Shown piece after piece: positions 7,259-15,712 of a DNA stretch of 64,000 nucleotides. The position numbers and the translations under genes were made by a program. The first letter of the stretch is position 1, and each line of letters begins with the position of its first letter. The notes under the pieces are model-generated. The model did no database searches. It was given only the letters and a program-made list of their open reading frames with translations, and was not told the origin of the DNA. Source of the stretch: Halorubrum salipaludis (GTDB lineage Archaea > Halobacteriota > Halobacteria > Halobacteriales > Haloferacaceae); assembly GCF_002286985.1 (NCBI RefSeq), contig NZ_NSKC01000005.1:62001-126000 (forward strand), in the 5' to 3' direction.

Positions 7259-8911
7259 CTACCGCAGCCCGACCCGCTCTTTCAGCCGGCGCGCGCCGCG
7301 GCGCGCCCGCCGCCCGACCGAGAGCGCCGCGAACGCGCCGCGGACGAACCAGTCGGTCGGGAGTCGGTCCGGAAACCCGAGGGGCCCGACCCGCGAGACG
7401 CCGATCGTCCGCGACTCGACGTACCGCCGGATCCCCTCGGGGCCGTGACGGCGGCCCAGCCCGGAGTCGCCGAAGCCCCCCATCGGCGCGTCCGCGGCGC
7501 CCCACGTCGCGAGGAAGGCGTCGTTGACGTTGACGGTGCCGCAGTCGATCTCGCGGGCGAGGGCGGCGCCCCGGTCGCGGTCCCGCGTCCACACGCTCGC
7601 GTTGAGCCCGTACGGCGAGTCGTTCGCGGCCGCGACCGCGGCGTCGGCGTCGGGCACGGGCGCCACGGCGACCACCGGCCCGAACGTCTCCTCGCACGCG
7701 ACGGTCGCGTCGGGGTCCACGCCGGTCAGAATCGTCGGCTCGTAGCAGTAGGGCCCCGCGTCGGGGCGGGCCCGGCCCCCCGTCAGCACGGTCGCGCCGC
7801 GCTCGCGGGCGTCGGCGACGTGACTCTCAACCCGATCGAGCTGGGCGGCGTCGACGAGCGAGCCCACCTCGGCGTCGTAGTCGTACCCGGTCCCGAGGGT
7901 GAGCCGTTCCGTCTCGCGGACGAACGCGTCGAGGAACGCGTCGTACGTCGGCTCCGCGACGTAGATCCGCTCCGCCGACAGGCAGAGCTGTCCCGCGTTC
8001 GAGAAGCAGGCCTGGACCGCGCCCCGCGCCGCCTCGTCGACGTCGGCGTCGTCGAGGACGACGAGCGGGTTGTTGCCGCCGAGCTCCAGCGAGCAGTCGA
8101 CGAGGTTCCGCCCCGCGCGCTCGGCCACGGCGCGGCCGGTCTCGGTGCTCCCGGTGAACGCGACGTGGTCGACCGCGTCGATCAGGGCGGGACCGACCGT
8201 CGGCCCCTCGCCCGTGACGACCTGAAACAGCCCGTCGGGGAGCCCGGCGACCTCCAGCAGTTCGCCGAGCGCGAGCGCGCCGTACGGCGTCTTCTCGTCG
8301 GGCTTGAGGACCACCGCGTTGCCCGCGGCGAGCGCGGGGAGCGCGTCCGCCATCGACAGCGTCAGCGGGTAGTTCCACGGCGAGATTACGCCGACGACGC
8401 CGACCGGCTCGTAGGTGACGGTCGCCGTCGAGATCCCGGGCGCGACGGCGGCCCGCCGCTCGTCCGCGAGGGCGCCGGGCGCGCGCTCGGCGAGGTAGCC
8501 GCACCCCGTCGGCACGTCGAACAGCTCCTCGACCGCGGTCCGGCGCGACTTCCCGGTCTCGACTTGGAGGAGATCGAGCAGCTCCCCGCGGCGGTCGAGC
8601 ACGAGGTCGCCGAACCGGTCGAGCACGGCCGCGCGCTCCGACGCGGGCGTCGCCGCCCACTCGTCCTGTGCCGCCCGGGCGCGCTCGACCGCGGCGTCGA
8701 CGTCGTCCGCGTCGCAGGCCGGCACCGAGCCGATCCGCTCGGCGGTCGCCGGAGCGAACACCTCGAGGGCGCCGCCGTCGGCCGAGCCGGTCCGGTCACC
8801 GCCGCCGTCAGCGGGACTCGCGCATGCCACGCGACCGGCGAGGTCGTCGAGCCGTCGGGCCGCGAGGGTCGGGGCGTCGGCGAGCGCCGCGGGGGGATCG
8901 GGCGAAGACAT
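7259..8911 (-). CDS. NAD(P)-dependent aldehyde dehydrogenase
   Basis: 550 residues from MSSPDPPAALADAPTLAARR. Family motifs appear in order: ISPWNYPLTLSMADALPALA (cofactor-binding Asn), KPDEKTP, FTGSTETGRAVAERA, the catalytic Glu in LELGGNNPLVV, the catalytic Cys in NAGQLCLSAERIY, and EETFGPVVAV. It is closest in feel to succinate-semialdehyde dehydrogenases, but substrate specificity cannot be read reliably. It has an unusual extension of about 40 residues at the N-terminus and a basic tail (RRARRGARRLKERVGLR) that might contact membrane or nucleic acid. A 37-bp tandem repeat lies just upstream. Confidence 0.88.
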   Translation of the reverse strand: MSSPDPPAALADAPTLAARRLDDLAGRVACASPADGGGDRTGSADGGALEVFAPATAERIGSVPACDADDVDAAVERARAAQDEWAATPASERAAVLDRFGDLVLDRRGELLDLLQVETGKSRRTAVEELFDVPTGCGYLAERAPGALADERRAAVAPGISTATVTYEPVGVVGVISPWNYPLTLSMADALPALAAGNAVVLKPDEKTPYGALALGELLEVAGLPDGLFQVVTGEGPTVGPALIDAVDHVAFTGSTETGRAVAERAGRNLVDCSLELGGNNPLVVLDDADVDEAARGAVQACFSNAGQLCLSAERIYVAEPTYDAFLDAFVRETERLTLGTGYDYDAEVGSLVDAAQLDRVESHVADARERGATVLTGGRARPDAGPYCYEPTILTGVDPDATVACEETFGPVVAVAPVPDADAAVAAANDSPYGLNASVWTRDRDRGAALAREIDCGTVNVNDAFLATWGAADAPMGGFGDSGLGRRHGPEGIRRYVESRTIGVSRVGPLGFPDRLPTDWFVRGAFAALSVGRRARRGARRLKERVGLR

Positions 8912-8939
8912 CTGACACCGATCGAACGGTCGGGCGAGG

Positions 8940-9043
8940 GAAAGCTGTGCCGGCGGATCGGGCGGGTCGAACGAGTGAAAGCTGTGCCGGCGGATCGGGC
9001 GGGTCGAACGAGTGAAAGCCGTGCCGGCGGATCGGGCGGGTCG
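8940..9043. repeat. Tandem 37-bp repeat, nearly three copies
   Basis: Units start at 8940, 8977 and 9014, each beginning GAAAGC(T/C)GTGCCGGCGGAT; the third copy stops after about 30 bases. Copies differ by only one or two bases. It fills most of the 155-base gap between the aldehyde dehydrogenase start and the end of the AI-2E-family gene. Confidence 0.9.
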
Positions 9044-9066
9044 GGGAGCCAGCCGGGAAGGGTCAG

Positions 9067-10086
9067 TCACTCCTCCGCGTTCCCTGCGCCCCCGAGGGAG
9101 TCCGCCGGTGCGCCGCGCTCGGTGAGCATGTCGATCACCTCGAGCAGCAGCGACACGACGAGGGGGCCGACGATGAGCCCGACCGCGCCGAGCGTGAGGA
9201 CGCCGCCGACGAACCCGACGAAGTAGAGCCCCGGAGAGATCCGGCCGGCCCAGTCGGCGAGCTGCGTCCGGATCACCGCGTCGGGAACGAAGGAGACGAC
9301 GACGATCCCGAGCACGAACACGGCGATCGCCCGTCCGGTCTCCTGGGCCAAGAGGTCGCCCGCGGTCAGCGCGACGACGAGCACGCTCGGACCGACGACG
9401 GGTATGAACTGGAGGACCCCGGCGATGACCGCCAGCAGAGCCGGCGAGTCGTACCCGAGGAGCGCGAACAGCGCGAACGCGAGGCCGAACGTCCCCGCCG
9501 CCGTCGCCGCCTGCAGGACGTAGATCGAGTACAGCGTCTCCCGCGTCCGCTCGTGGAGCCGCGTCGGGATGTCTTGGTACTCGGCGGGCACCACGCCGAA
9601 GACGGCGGTTTCGACCGCCCTCGGTCGGTAGAGGATTCCGTACACGAGGAACGTGAAGACGACGAGCTCCAAGACGAGCCGCGGCGCCGCGGCCGCGACC
9701 CCGATCGCGACCTGGCGGATCCACACCTCGGCGGCCGCGACGTACGGCACCGTCTCGAGGGCGAATTCGAACTCGCCCACGCTGATCGGGACGACGTCGG
9801 GGATCTGTCCGAGTATCTCGATCAGCGCCGCTCGCCGCCGATACAGCACGTAAAACAGCGGAACCACGAGGAGCACGGCGGCGACGAAGGCGACGACGGT
9901 GGCGGCGACGCACGCGATCCGGCGGGACACCCCCCGTCCGACGAGCCGCTGACGAACCGGGTACAGGACGTACGCGACGGTGACCGCGAAGACGACGGTC
10001 CGCAACACCTCCGCCAGCACGACCGCCGCGAGCGCGGCCAGCGCGACGAGCAACGCGCCCAGCAGCCGTCCCCGGTTGAGGATCAT
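9067..10086 (-). CDS. AI-2E family (PerM/YdiK-like) transporter
   Basis: 339 residues with seven or eight membrane segments. The profile matches the family: two N-terminal helices with VLYPVRQRLVGRG between them, a soluble middle part, then hydrophobic blocks with GVLQFIPVVGPSVLVV, the most conserved stretch, and a C-terminal GLIVGPLVVSLLLEVIDML. Members export autoinducer-2 or act in ion transport; the substrate here is unknown. It reads away from the aminotransferase at 10239, with a 152-base divergent gap. Confidence 0.88.
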   Translation of the reverse strand: MILNRGRLLGALLVALAALAAVVLAEVLRTVVFAVTVAYVLYPVRQRLVGRGVSRRIACVAATVVAFVAAVLLVVPLFYVLYRRRAALIEILGQIPDVVPISVGEFEFALETVPYVAAAEVWIRQVAIGVAAAAPRLVLELVVFTFLVYGILYRPRAVETAVFGVVPAEYQDIPTRLHERTRETLYSIYVLQAATAAGTFGLAFALFALLGYDSPALLAVIAGVLQFIPVVGPSVLVVALTAGDLLAQETGRAIAVFVLGIVVVSFVPDAVIRTQLADWAGRISPGLYFVGFVGGVLTLGAVGLIVGPLVVSLLLEVIDMLTERGAPADSLGGAGNAEE

Positions 10087-10238
10087 GGTCGGGCCTCACG
10101 TCCGCCGGTAAAAGTCGTTGCGGGTGCGGTGGGCGCCTCCGGGTCTCCGTACGCCCCTACCCCCGCGAGGGCGCAGCGCCGGCGTCGGCCGCCGCTGGGG
10201 ACCGTAGCACCTAACCTCGCGCCCGCCCGAGCAGGGGT

Positions 10239-11420
10239 ATGCGCATCGACCCGTTCGGCCTCGAACGCTGGTTCGCGGAGTACGAGCACGAGGCCGACAT
10301 CATGCTGGCCGAGAGCGGGATCCGGTCGCTGGGCGCGGACCGGTTCGACCTCGATCCGGGGAAGCTCGGCTACGTCATCCCGACGAACGGCGACCCCGAG
10401 TTCCGCGCGTCGGTCGGCGACCGGTACGGCCGGAGCGCCGACGAGGTGCTGTTCACCTGCGGGACGCAGGAGGCGAACTTCCTCGCGTTCCTCTCGCTTC
10501 TGGGCGACGAGGGCGCCGTTGACGGCGGATCGGAAGCCGGGGGCGACGGGGTCGACGGGGAGGACCCCGACGGCGAGGGAGTCGGCTCCGGCACCCACGC
10601 CGTCGTCGTCACGCCGACGTATCAGGCCCTGCACGCCGTCCCCGAGGCCTTCGGCGAGGTGACTCGCGTCGAGCTGGAACCCCCCGAGTGGGAGTTGGAC
10701 CCGGACGCGGTCGCCGACGCCGCCCGCGACGACACCGCCGTGATCGTCGTGAACAACCCGAACAACCCCACCGGCCGGTACCACGACGAGGCGGCGATGC
10801 GGGCGGTCTACGACGTGGCGGTCGACCGCGACGCGTACCTCCTCGCGGACGAGGTGTACCGCCTGCTGGCCGAGGCGCCCCAGCCGCCGGTCGCCAGCTT
10901 CGGCTCGCACGGGATCTCGACGACGAGCCTCACCAAGGCGTACGGGCTCGCCGGGCTCCGGTTCGGCTGGATCGCCGGCCCCGAGGCGGTCGTCGAGCGC
11001 GCGTGGCGCTGGAAGGACTACACCACCATCTCGCCGAGCCTGTTCGGCCAGCACGTCGCGAAGCAGGCGCTCGGCCGGCGCGAGCCGAGGATCTTGGAGG
11101 AGAACCGCGAGCTCGCGGAGACGAACCGCGCGATCGTGGCCGACTGGCTCGACCGCCACGGCCTCGACTGGTACGACCCGGTCGGCGTCAACGGGTTCGT
11201 CACGGTCCCCGACGGGTTCGACGACGCCGAATCGTTCTGTCGGACCGTCGTCGAGGCGGAGAGCGTCGTGCTCGCGCCCGGCGGGCTGTTCGGCTTCCCG
11301 AACCGGTTCCGGATCGGGTTCGGGCTCCCGACCGAGGAGCTGGAGGAGGGACTCGACCGCGTGAGCCGCATCATCGAGGGCGAGCGTGCGGACGAGATCG
11401 GCGCGGAGGGGGGTGCCTGA
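10239..11420 (+). CDS. PLP-dependent aminotransferase, class I/II
   Basis: 393 residues with the fold-type I set: [30 protein letters not shown] (the Asp that pairs with the PLP pyridine), [17 protein letters not shown] with the Schiff-base Lys, and the carboxylate-binding Arg in [10 protein letters not shown] Gly/Asp-rich insert of about 30 residues (around 89-118) sits in a surface loop and looks like haloarchaeal padding. The amino-acid substrate cannot be assigned. The stop is one base before the next ATG, implying co-transcription with the small membrane protein. Confidence 0.88.
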   Translation: MRIDPFGLERWFAEYEHEADIMLAESGIRSLGADRFDLDPGKLGYVIPTNGDPEFRASVGDRYGRSADEVLFTCGTQEANFLAFLSLLGDEGAVDGGSEAGGDGVDGEDPDGEGVGSGTHAVVVTPTYQALHAVPEAFGEVTRVELEPPEWELDPDAVADAARDDTAVIVVNNPNNPTGRYHDEAAMRAVYDVAVDRDAYLLADEVYRLLAEAPQPPVASFGSHGISTTSLTKAYGLAGLRFGWIAGPEAVVERAWRWKDYTTISPSLFGQHVAKQALGRREPRILEENRELAETNRAIVADWLDRHGLDWYDPVGVNGFVTVPDGFDDAESFCRTVVEAESVVLAPGGLFGFPNRFRIGFGLPTEELEEGLDRVSRIIEGERADEIGAEGGA

Positions 11421-11421
11421 G

Positions 11422-11694
11422 ATGGGCTTTTTCAGCGAGATCAAAGAGGACGTGGTCGGGTTCGTCCGCGACCCGACCGACGAGCAGAAGGCGCTGTTCG
11501 TCGCGGTCGTCGTCATGGCGATCGCCGACCGCGCGCTCTGGTGGATCGACTTCCCGTTCGTCGTCCGGACCACCGCCGCGGTCGGGATCGGCTTCCTCGG
11601 CCTGTTCGTCGCCAGCTACCTCCTCACCGGTCAGTTCGTCCCGCCGGACGGCGACGCCGACGAGGAGGAGTACGTCGACGAGATGGACCCGTAG
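11422..11694 (+). CDS. Small two-helix membrane protein
   Basis: 90 residues with two hydrophobic segments (about 27-45 and 49-70), a charged N-terminus [20 protein letters not shown] and an acidic tail. No family is recognised. It begins one base after the aminotransferase stop. Confidence 0.75.
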   Translation: MGFFSEIKEDVVGFVRDPTDEQKALFVAVVVMAIADRALWWIDFPFVVRTTAAVGIGFLGLFVASYLLTGQFVPPDGDADEEEYVDEMDP

Positions 11695-11749
11695 GGGGCC
11701 GCCGCCCGAGTCGGTCATCGTCCGCCCCGCACAACGCCGTTCCAAACCG

Positions 11750-11757
11750 TTTATACC
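11750..11757 (+). promoter_or_regulatory. TATA-like box of the eIF-5A gene
   Basis: TTTATACC ends 22 bases before the eIF-5A ATG, with no ribosome-binding site between, as expected for a leaderless transcript. Confidence 0.6.
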
Positions 11758-11779
11758 CGCGCCGGGGAAAGTAGCGCCC

Positions 11780-12157
11780 ATGCCGCGAGAGCAGAAGCAG
11801 GTTCGCGAACTGCAGGAGGGAAGCTACGTCATGATGGACGACACTCCCTGTAAGATCAACCACTACAGCACAGCGAAGCCGGGGAAACACGGGAGCGCGA
11901 AGGCGCGCGTCGAGGGCAAGGGCGTCTTCGACGACAGGAAGCGCTCGCTCTCGCAGCCGGTCGACGCCAAGGTCTGGGTCCCGATAATCGAGCGCAAGCA
12001 GGGACAGGTCGTCAACGTCAACGACGACGAGGTCCAGGTGATGGACCTGGACACCTACGACACGTTCACGATGCGCATCCCCGAGGGCGAGGACTTCACC
12101 TCGGACGACAACATCGAGTACCTCGATTACGAGGGTCAACGGAAGATCGTCGGGTAA
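11780..12157 (+). CDS. eif5A: Translation initiation factor 5A
   Basis: 125 residues starting [20 protein letters not shown]. The modification loop [17 protein letters not shown] carries the lysine (in PGKHG) that becomes deoxyhypusine or hypusine; the factor helps ribosomes through stalling sequences. The C-terminal half is the expected OB-fold. It sits six bases upstream of an agmatinase gene, a meaningful pairing because agmatine/polyamine metabolism supplies the modifying group. Length and motifs are normal. Confidence 0.97.
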   Translation: MPREQKQVRELQEGSYVMMDDTPCKINHYSTAKPGKHGSAKARVEGKGVFDDRKRSLSQPVDAKVWVPIIERKQGQVVNVNDDEVQVMDLDTYDTFTMRIPEGEDFTSDDNIEYLDYEGQRKIVG

Positions 12158-12163
12158 TCGGCG

Positions 12164-12988
12164 ATGTTCCCCGGGGCGACGACCGACCGCGAAGCTGCTT
12201 CCTACGTGGTCGTCGGCGCCCCGCTCGATGCCACGACCACTTTTCGGCCGGGGACTCGGTTCGGACCGGACCGAGTCCGCCGGTTCGCCGAGACGTACGA
12301 CGACTACGACCGCAGGACCGATAGCCGCTTCTCAGCGCTCGGCGTCGGCGACGCCGGGGACGTACGCCCGTGGGACGACGCGGAAGCGTACCTCGACCAC
12401 CTCGCCGCCGAACTGCGGAGCGTCACCTACGACGACGCGGTCCCCCTGCTCCTCGGCGGCGAACACACGGTCACGTACGCGGGCGTCGACGCGGTCGACC
12501 CCGACCTCCTCGTCGTCTGCGACGCGCATCTCGACTTACGCGAGGCGTACGACGGGACCCCGTGGAACCACGCCTGCGTCACGCGCCGGTGTCTCGACGA
12601 CCTCGGCGTCGACCGCGCCGTGATCGTCGGCGCGCGCACCGGCTCCGAGGCGGAGTGGGACCGGGCCGACGGCCCCGACGTGACGGTCGTCCCGCCGGCG
12701 GACGCCCGAGCGTGGATCGACGCGCTCGCCGACGACGGCGTCTCCGAGGAGTCCGTCTACTGCTCGGTCGATATCGACGCCCTCGATCCCGCGTACGCCC
12801 CCGGAACGGGCACGCCGGAGCCGTTCGGACTCGACCCCCGAGAGGTCCGAGACCTCGTCCGGGCCGTCGCGCCGAGCGCCGACGGGTTCGACGTCGTCGA
12901 GGTGAACGACCGCGACGACGGACAGGCGGCCGCGCTGGCCGGAAAGCTGCTGCGGGAGTTCGTCTTCGCCCACGGCGACGGGCGGTAG
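12164..12988 (+). CDS. speB: Agmatinase / ureohydrolase family
   Basis: 274 residues. The binuclear manganese site is visible: GGEHT, CDAHLDLREAYDG, and SVDIDALDPAYAPGTGTPEP. The enzyme would hydrolyse agmatine to putrescine and urea; some family members act on related guanidino compounds. It lies six bases after eIF-5A. In haloarchaea the eIF-5A lysine is modified by a pathway that uses agmatine (known from Haloferax work), so this gene probably serves that route. The start is the first ATG after the eIF-5A stop. Confidence 0.9.
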   Translation: MFPGATTDREAASYVVVGAPLDATTTFRPGTRFGPDRVRRFAETYDDYDRRTDSRFSALGVGDAGDVRPWDDAEAYLDHLAAELRSVTYDDAVPLLLGGEHTVTYAGVDAVDPDLLVVCDAHLDLREAYDGTPWNHACVTRRCLDDLGVDRAVIVGARTGSEAEWDRADGPDVTVVPPADARAWIDALADDGVSEESVYCSVDIDALDPAYAPGTGTPEPFGLDPREVRDLVRAVAPSADGFDVVEVNDRDDGQAAALAGKLLREFVFAHGDGR

Positions 12989-13033
12989 CCCGGCCGCCGA
13001 AATCGGCGCGGCGCGACCGCGGCGGACTCCGCC

Positions 13034-15274
13034 TCAGCGGTCGACCGACCGCGTCAGGGCGAACACGAACAGCGCCACGAGGAACGCGCCGAGGAAGCCC
13101 TGCACGGAGCTGAGCAGGCGGACGGCGAACGTCTCCGCGGGCGCCGGCCCGACGACGAACGTGATGAAGCTCTGGAAGCTGAACAGCAGCAGTTCGCTCG
13201 CAGAGTCCGCCGGGTCCCCGAGCGCGGCGTAGCCGCCAGCGAAGGCGACGACGACGGCGAGCGACGACAGCAGGGTCCAGCCCGGTCGCTCCCCGTATCC
13301 CGCCGTCGCGTCGAGAACGGCGTTCGCAATCCAGTCGTACGCGGCGACCGCCCGGTCGGTCCCGCGCGTCGACCGGAGGTCTGCGGCGTGGCCCGCACGG
13401 CGGTGGCGCATTTCGCGCCTGAAGAACTCCGCCGCCGCGGTCGCGTCCCCGACGGCGTTGGCGCCCGTCTTCGCCTGTTGGTACGTCGTCTCGAGCCGTC
13501 GGGGACCCGGGTCCGGCTCCGGGAGGTCGGCGGCCCCCTCGCAGTCGTGGAGGCGCCAGCCGGTCGCCTCGAGCGCCCCGTGGTAGGGGGCGAACCGGAA
13601 GCCGTCGAACTCGGTCCCGAGGAACCGGACCGCGGCGAGCGGACCGACCGGCCCGTCGTCCGCGTCGATCCGGATCCGACCGACTCGGGCGTCGGCGAGG
13701 TCGTACGTGACGGTCCCGTCGCCGGGATGGGCGATCGCCCCCTCGTCGATCGAGCCCCGGCGGAGGCTCACCGTCGGCCGGTCGTCCCCCGCCTCGGCGG
13801 GAGCGACGTCGCTCCGGAGACGACCGATCTCACTCTCGTCGAGTCGGATGTCGTCGCCGGCGCGAACGTCCTCGAAGCCGGCGAGGTGGTCGAAGCGAAC
13901 CGACCTCGCGTCGAGGCCGCCGTCGAACCGCGCGCCGGTCGCGTCGACGGCGTCGCCGAACGTCGTCCGGCTCTCCGTCTCCGGGTCGTGGAATGCGACC
14001 GGTCCCCCGCAGGTCACCCACCGGAGGTCGACGCCCGACCGGCACTCCGCGCCGGCCAGCGACAGTCCCGCCCCGAACCGGGTGGCTTCGCCGCGCTCGC
14101 CGCCGTTACAGTCGACTTCGCCGGCGACGACCCCGCCGTCGAGCGCCACCGGCCCGTCGAACTCGCAGGCGACGATCGAGAGCGGGCCGCCGACCCGGAC
14201 CCCGGTCGCGGAGAGGGGCGCGGTCGTCTCCGTCCGGTCGAGCGTCAGTCCCCGCGCCAGCTCGGCGCCGTCGAGACGCCCCCGACCAGACACCGTCGCG
14301 TCCGCGACGTACAGCCGCCCGTCGAAGACGGTCTCGCGGAAGTCGAACCCGGCCTCGAACGTCGCCCGCTCGAAGTCGACCGCGCCGTCGAACCGGGTCT
14401 CGGTGCTGTGCTGTTCGGGGTGGAACTGAACCGGCGCTCGGAACGTCGCGTACCGGAAGTCGGTCGGTCCCCTCACGGTGACCCCCTTGAACACGACCGG
14501 ACCGTCGACGGTCATCCCGTGGTCGGCGCTCGCGTCGTTCCCGTTGAACCCGTCACCGAAGGCGCTCCCGGTGAACGCGAGCGCCCCGCCGACCGACGCG
14601 CCCATCGCCCGGACCTCGCCCGCGAACGTCGCGTCGGCCGCGAGGACGGAGCCGCCGACCGCCGCGCTGTTCAGCTCGGTCCGCTCGTCGACGCGAACCA
14701 GGTTCGCGCTCAGCGTGCCGTCGATCTCGGCGTCGCTGACCGCTAACCGACCGAGATCCGCCCGCGTGACGCTGAACGACCCGTCGATCGTCGCGAACGC
14801 GAAGTCGGCGACGCCGTCGACGGTCGCCTTCGCGAGGTCGACGCTCGCCGCGCGGAGGTCCTGACAGCGGAGGTCGCCGTAACACGTCAGTCCGCCCGCC
14901 TCGAAGCCGCCGTCGACGGTCGCACCGTCGAGCCGGAGATCGCTGCCGACGGTCGCGCCGCCGAGCGCGAGCTCCCCGACGCTCGCGTCCGCGAGATCGA
15001 CGGCGTGAGACCGATCGGGAGCCAGAAGCGTCCCTTCGGGAAGCGCAAGCCGCTCGATCGTCGCCCCGTGGAAGCGTCGGCGGCGCGGGTCCGACTCCCC
15101 GGCCGCGACCGCCGCCTCGAACGCCGCGGCGACGCGCTCCGCGCTCGCGTCGCCCGCGGGCCGATGGAACACGCACCGCTCGCCGTCGTCGGTCGGGTGC
15201 GGACACTCCCAGCCGGCGGGGGCCGCGTCGGCGCTCTCGTGGACGTACGCGCACCGGCCCTCGGTCTCGCTCAT
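13034..15274 (-). CDS. Pentapeptide-repeat-like protein fused to a C-terminal channel-like membrane domain
   Basis: 746 residues from MSETEGRCAYVHESADAAPA. The N-terminus has a Cys/His cluster (CAYVH, CPHPTDDGERCVFH) that may bind zinc. Residues about 80-560 form a long array of short beta-helix-like repeats of the form (A)x(V/F)xG. The C-terminus has two hydrophobic helices flanking FSFQSFITFVVGP, placed like the pore loop of two-helix potassium channels but without the TVGYG filter. It may be a membrane-anchored sensor or channel. Neighbouring genes give no further hint. Confidence 0.7.
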   Translation of the reverse strand: MSETEGRCAYVHESADAAPAGWECPHPTDDGERCVFHRPAGDASAERVAAAFEAAVAAGESDPRRRRFHGATIERLALPEGTLLAPDRSHAVDLADASVGELALGGATVGSDLRLDGATVDGGFEAGGLTCYGDLRCQDLRAASVDLAKATVDGVADFAFATIDGSFSVTRADLGRLAVSDAEIDGTLSANLVRVDERTELNSAAVGGSVLAADATFAGEVRAMGASVGGALAFTGSAFGDGFNGNDASADHGMTVDGPVVFKGVTVRGPTDFRYATFRAPVQFHPEQHSTETRFDGAVDFERATFEAGFDFRETVFDGRLYVADATVSGRGRLDGAELARGLTLDRTETTAPLSATGVRVGGPLSIVACEFDGPVALDGGVVAGEVDCNGGERGEATRFGAGLSLAGAECRSGVDLRWVTCGGPVAFHDPETESRTTFGDAVDATGARFDGGLDARSVRFDHLAGFEDVRAGDDIRLDESEIGRLRSDVAPAEAGDDRPTVSLRRGSIDEGAIAHPGDGTVTYDLADARVGRIRIDADDGPVGPLAAVRFLGTEFDGFRFAPYHGALEATGWRLHDCEGAADLPEPDPGPRRLETTYQQAKTGANAVGDATAAAEFFRREMRHRRAGHAADLRSTRGTDRAVAAYDWIANAVLDATAGYGERPGWTLLSSLAVVVAFAGGYAALGDPADSASELLLFSFQSFITFVVGPAPAETFAVRLLSSVQGFLGAFLVALFVFALTRSVDR

Positions 15275-15366
15275 GGCGATGGCAACGCGGAAGGGCCGAA
15301 TAAGAATTCCCACCCGCGGCGGACGGGGCCGCCGTCAGCGAACGCGGTCGCCCGGGAGGCGACCGA

Positions 15367-15618
15367 TCACGACACCTCGGAGAGCCGCCGCCGTACCGCG
15401 GTCACCGCCTCGACGGCGTCGATCCACTCCCGCGGATCCGTACACCAGATGCGGTCTCCCTCGACGCTGACGCAGAACACGGACTCGCTGGATGGCGCGA
15501 GGGTGACTCGGTCGACGTCTGAGCGGTCGCCGAGGTAGGAGTCGATCAGGCGTCGAGCGGTCTCCGCCTCCGACCGGAGGCGACTGCCGGCGGCGTACTC
15601 GATGGCGATCTCGGCCAT
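15367..15618 (-). CDS. Rdx/SelW-like small thioredoxin-fold protein lacking the CxxC motif
   Basis: 83 residues. The layout (MAEIAIEYAAGSRLRSEAET, then RVTLAPSSESVFCVSVEGDR and a C-terminal helix) matches haloarchaeal Rdx (SelW/SelT/SelH-like) proteins, in which the first strand is followed by CxxC. Here those positions read AAGSRL, so redox activity by that motif is unlikely. One Cys remains in VFCVSV and another in IWCTD. A TATA-like box lies at 15642-15648. The family call rests on pattern memory only. Confidence 0.5.
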   Translation of the reverse strand: MAEIAIEYAAGSRLRSEAETARRLIDSYLGDRSDVDRVTLAPSSESVFCVSVEGDRIWCTDPREWIDAVEAVTAVRRRLSEVS

Positions 15619-15712
15619 ACCTCCTCGTTAGATTCTACACGATTAATAACTACTGTATTCTGGCAGCGCTTGCGGGGTTTCAGACTGGAACTGCGCGCGT
15701 TCTCGGACCCCC

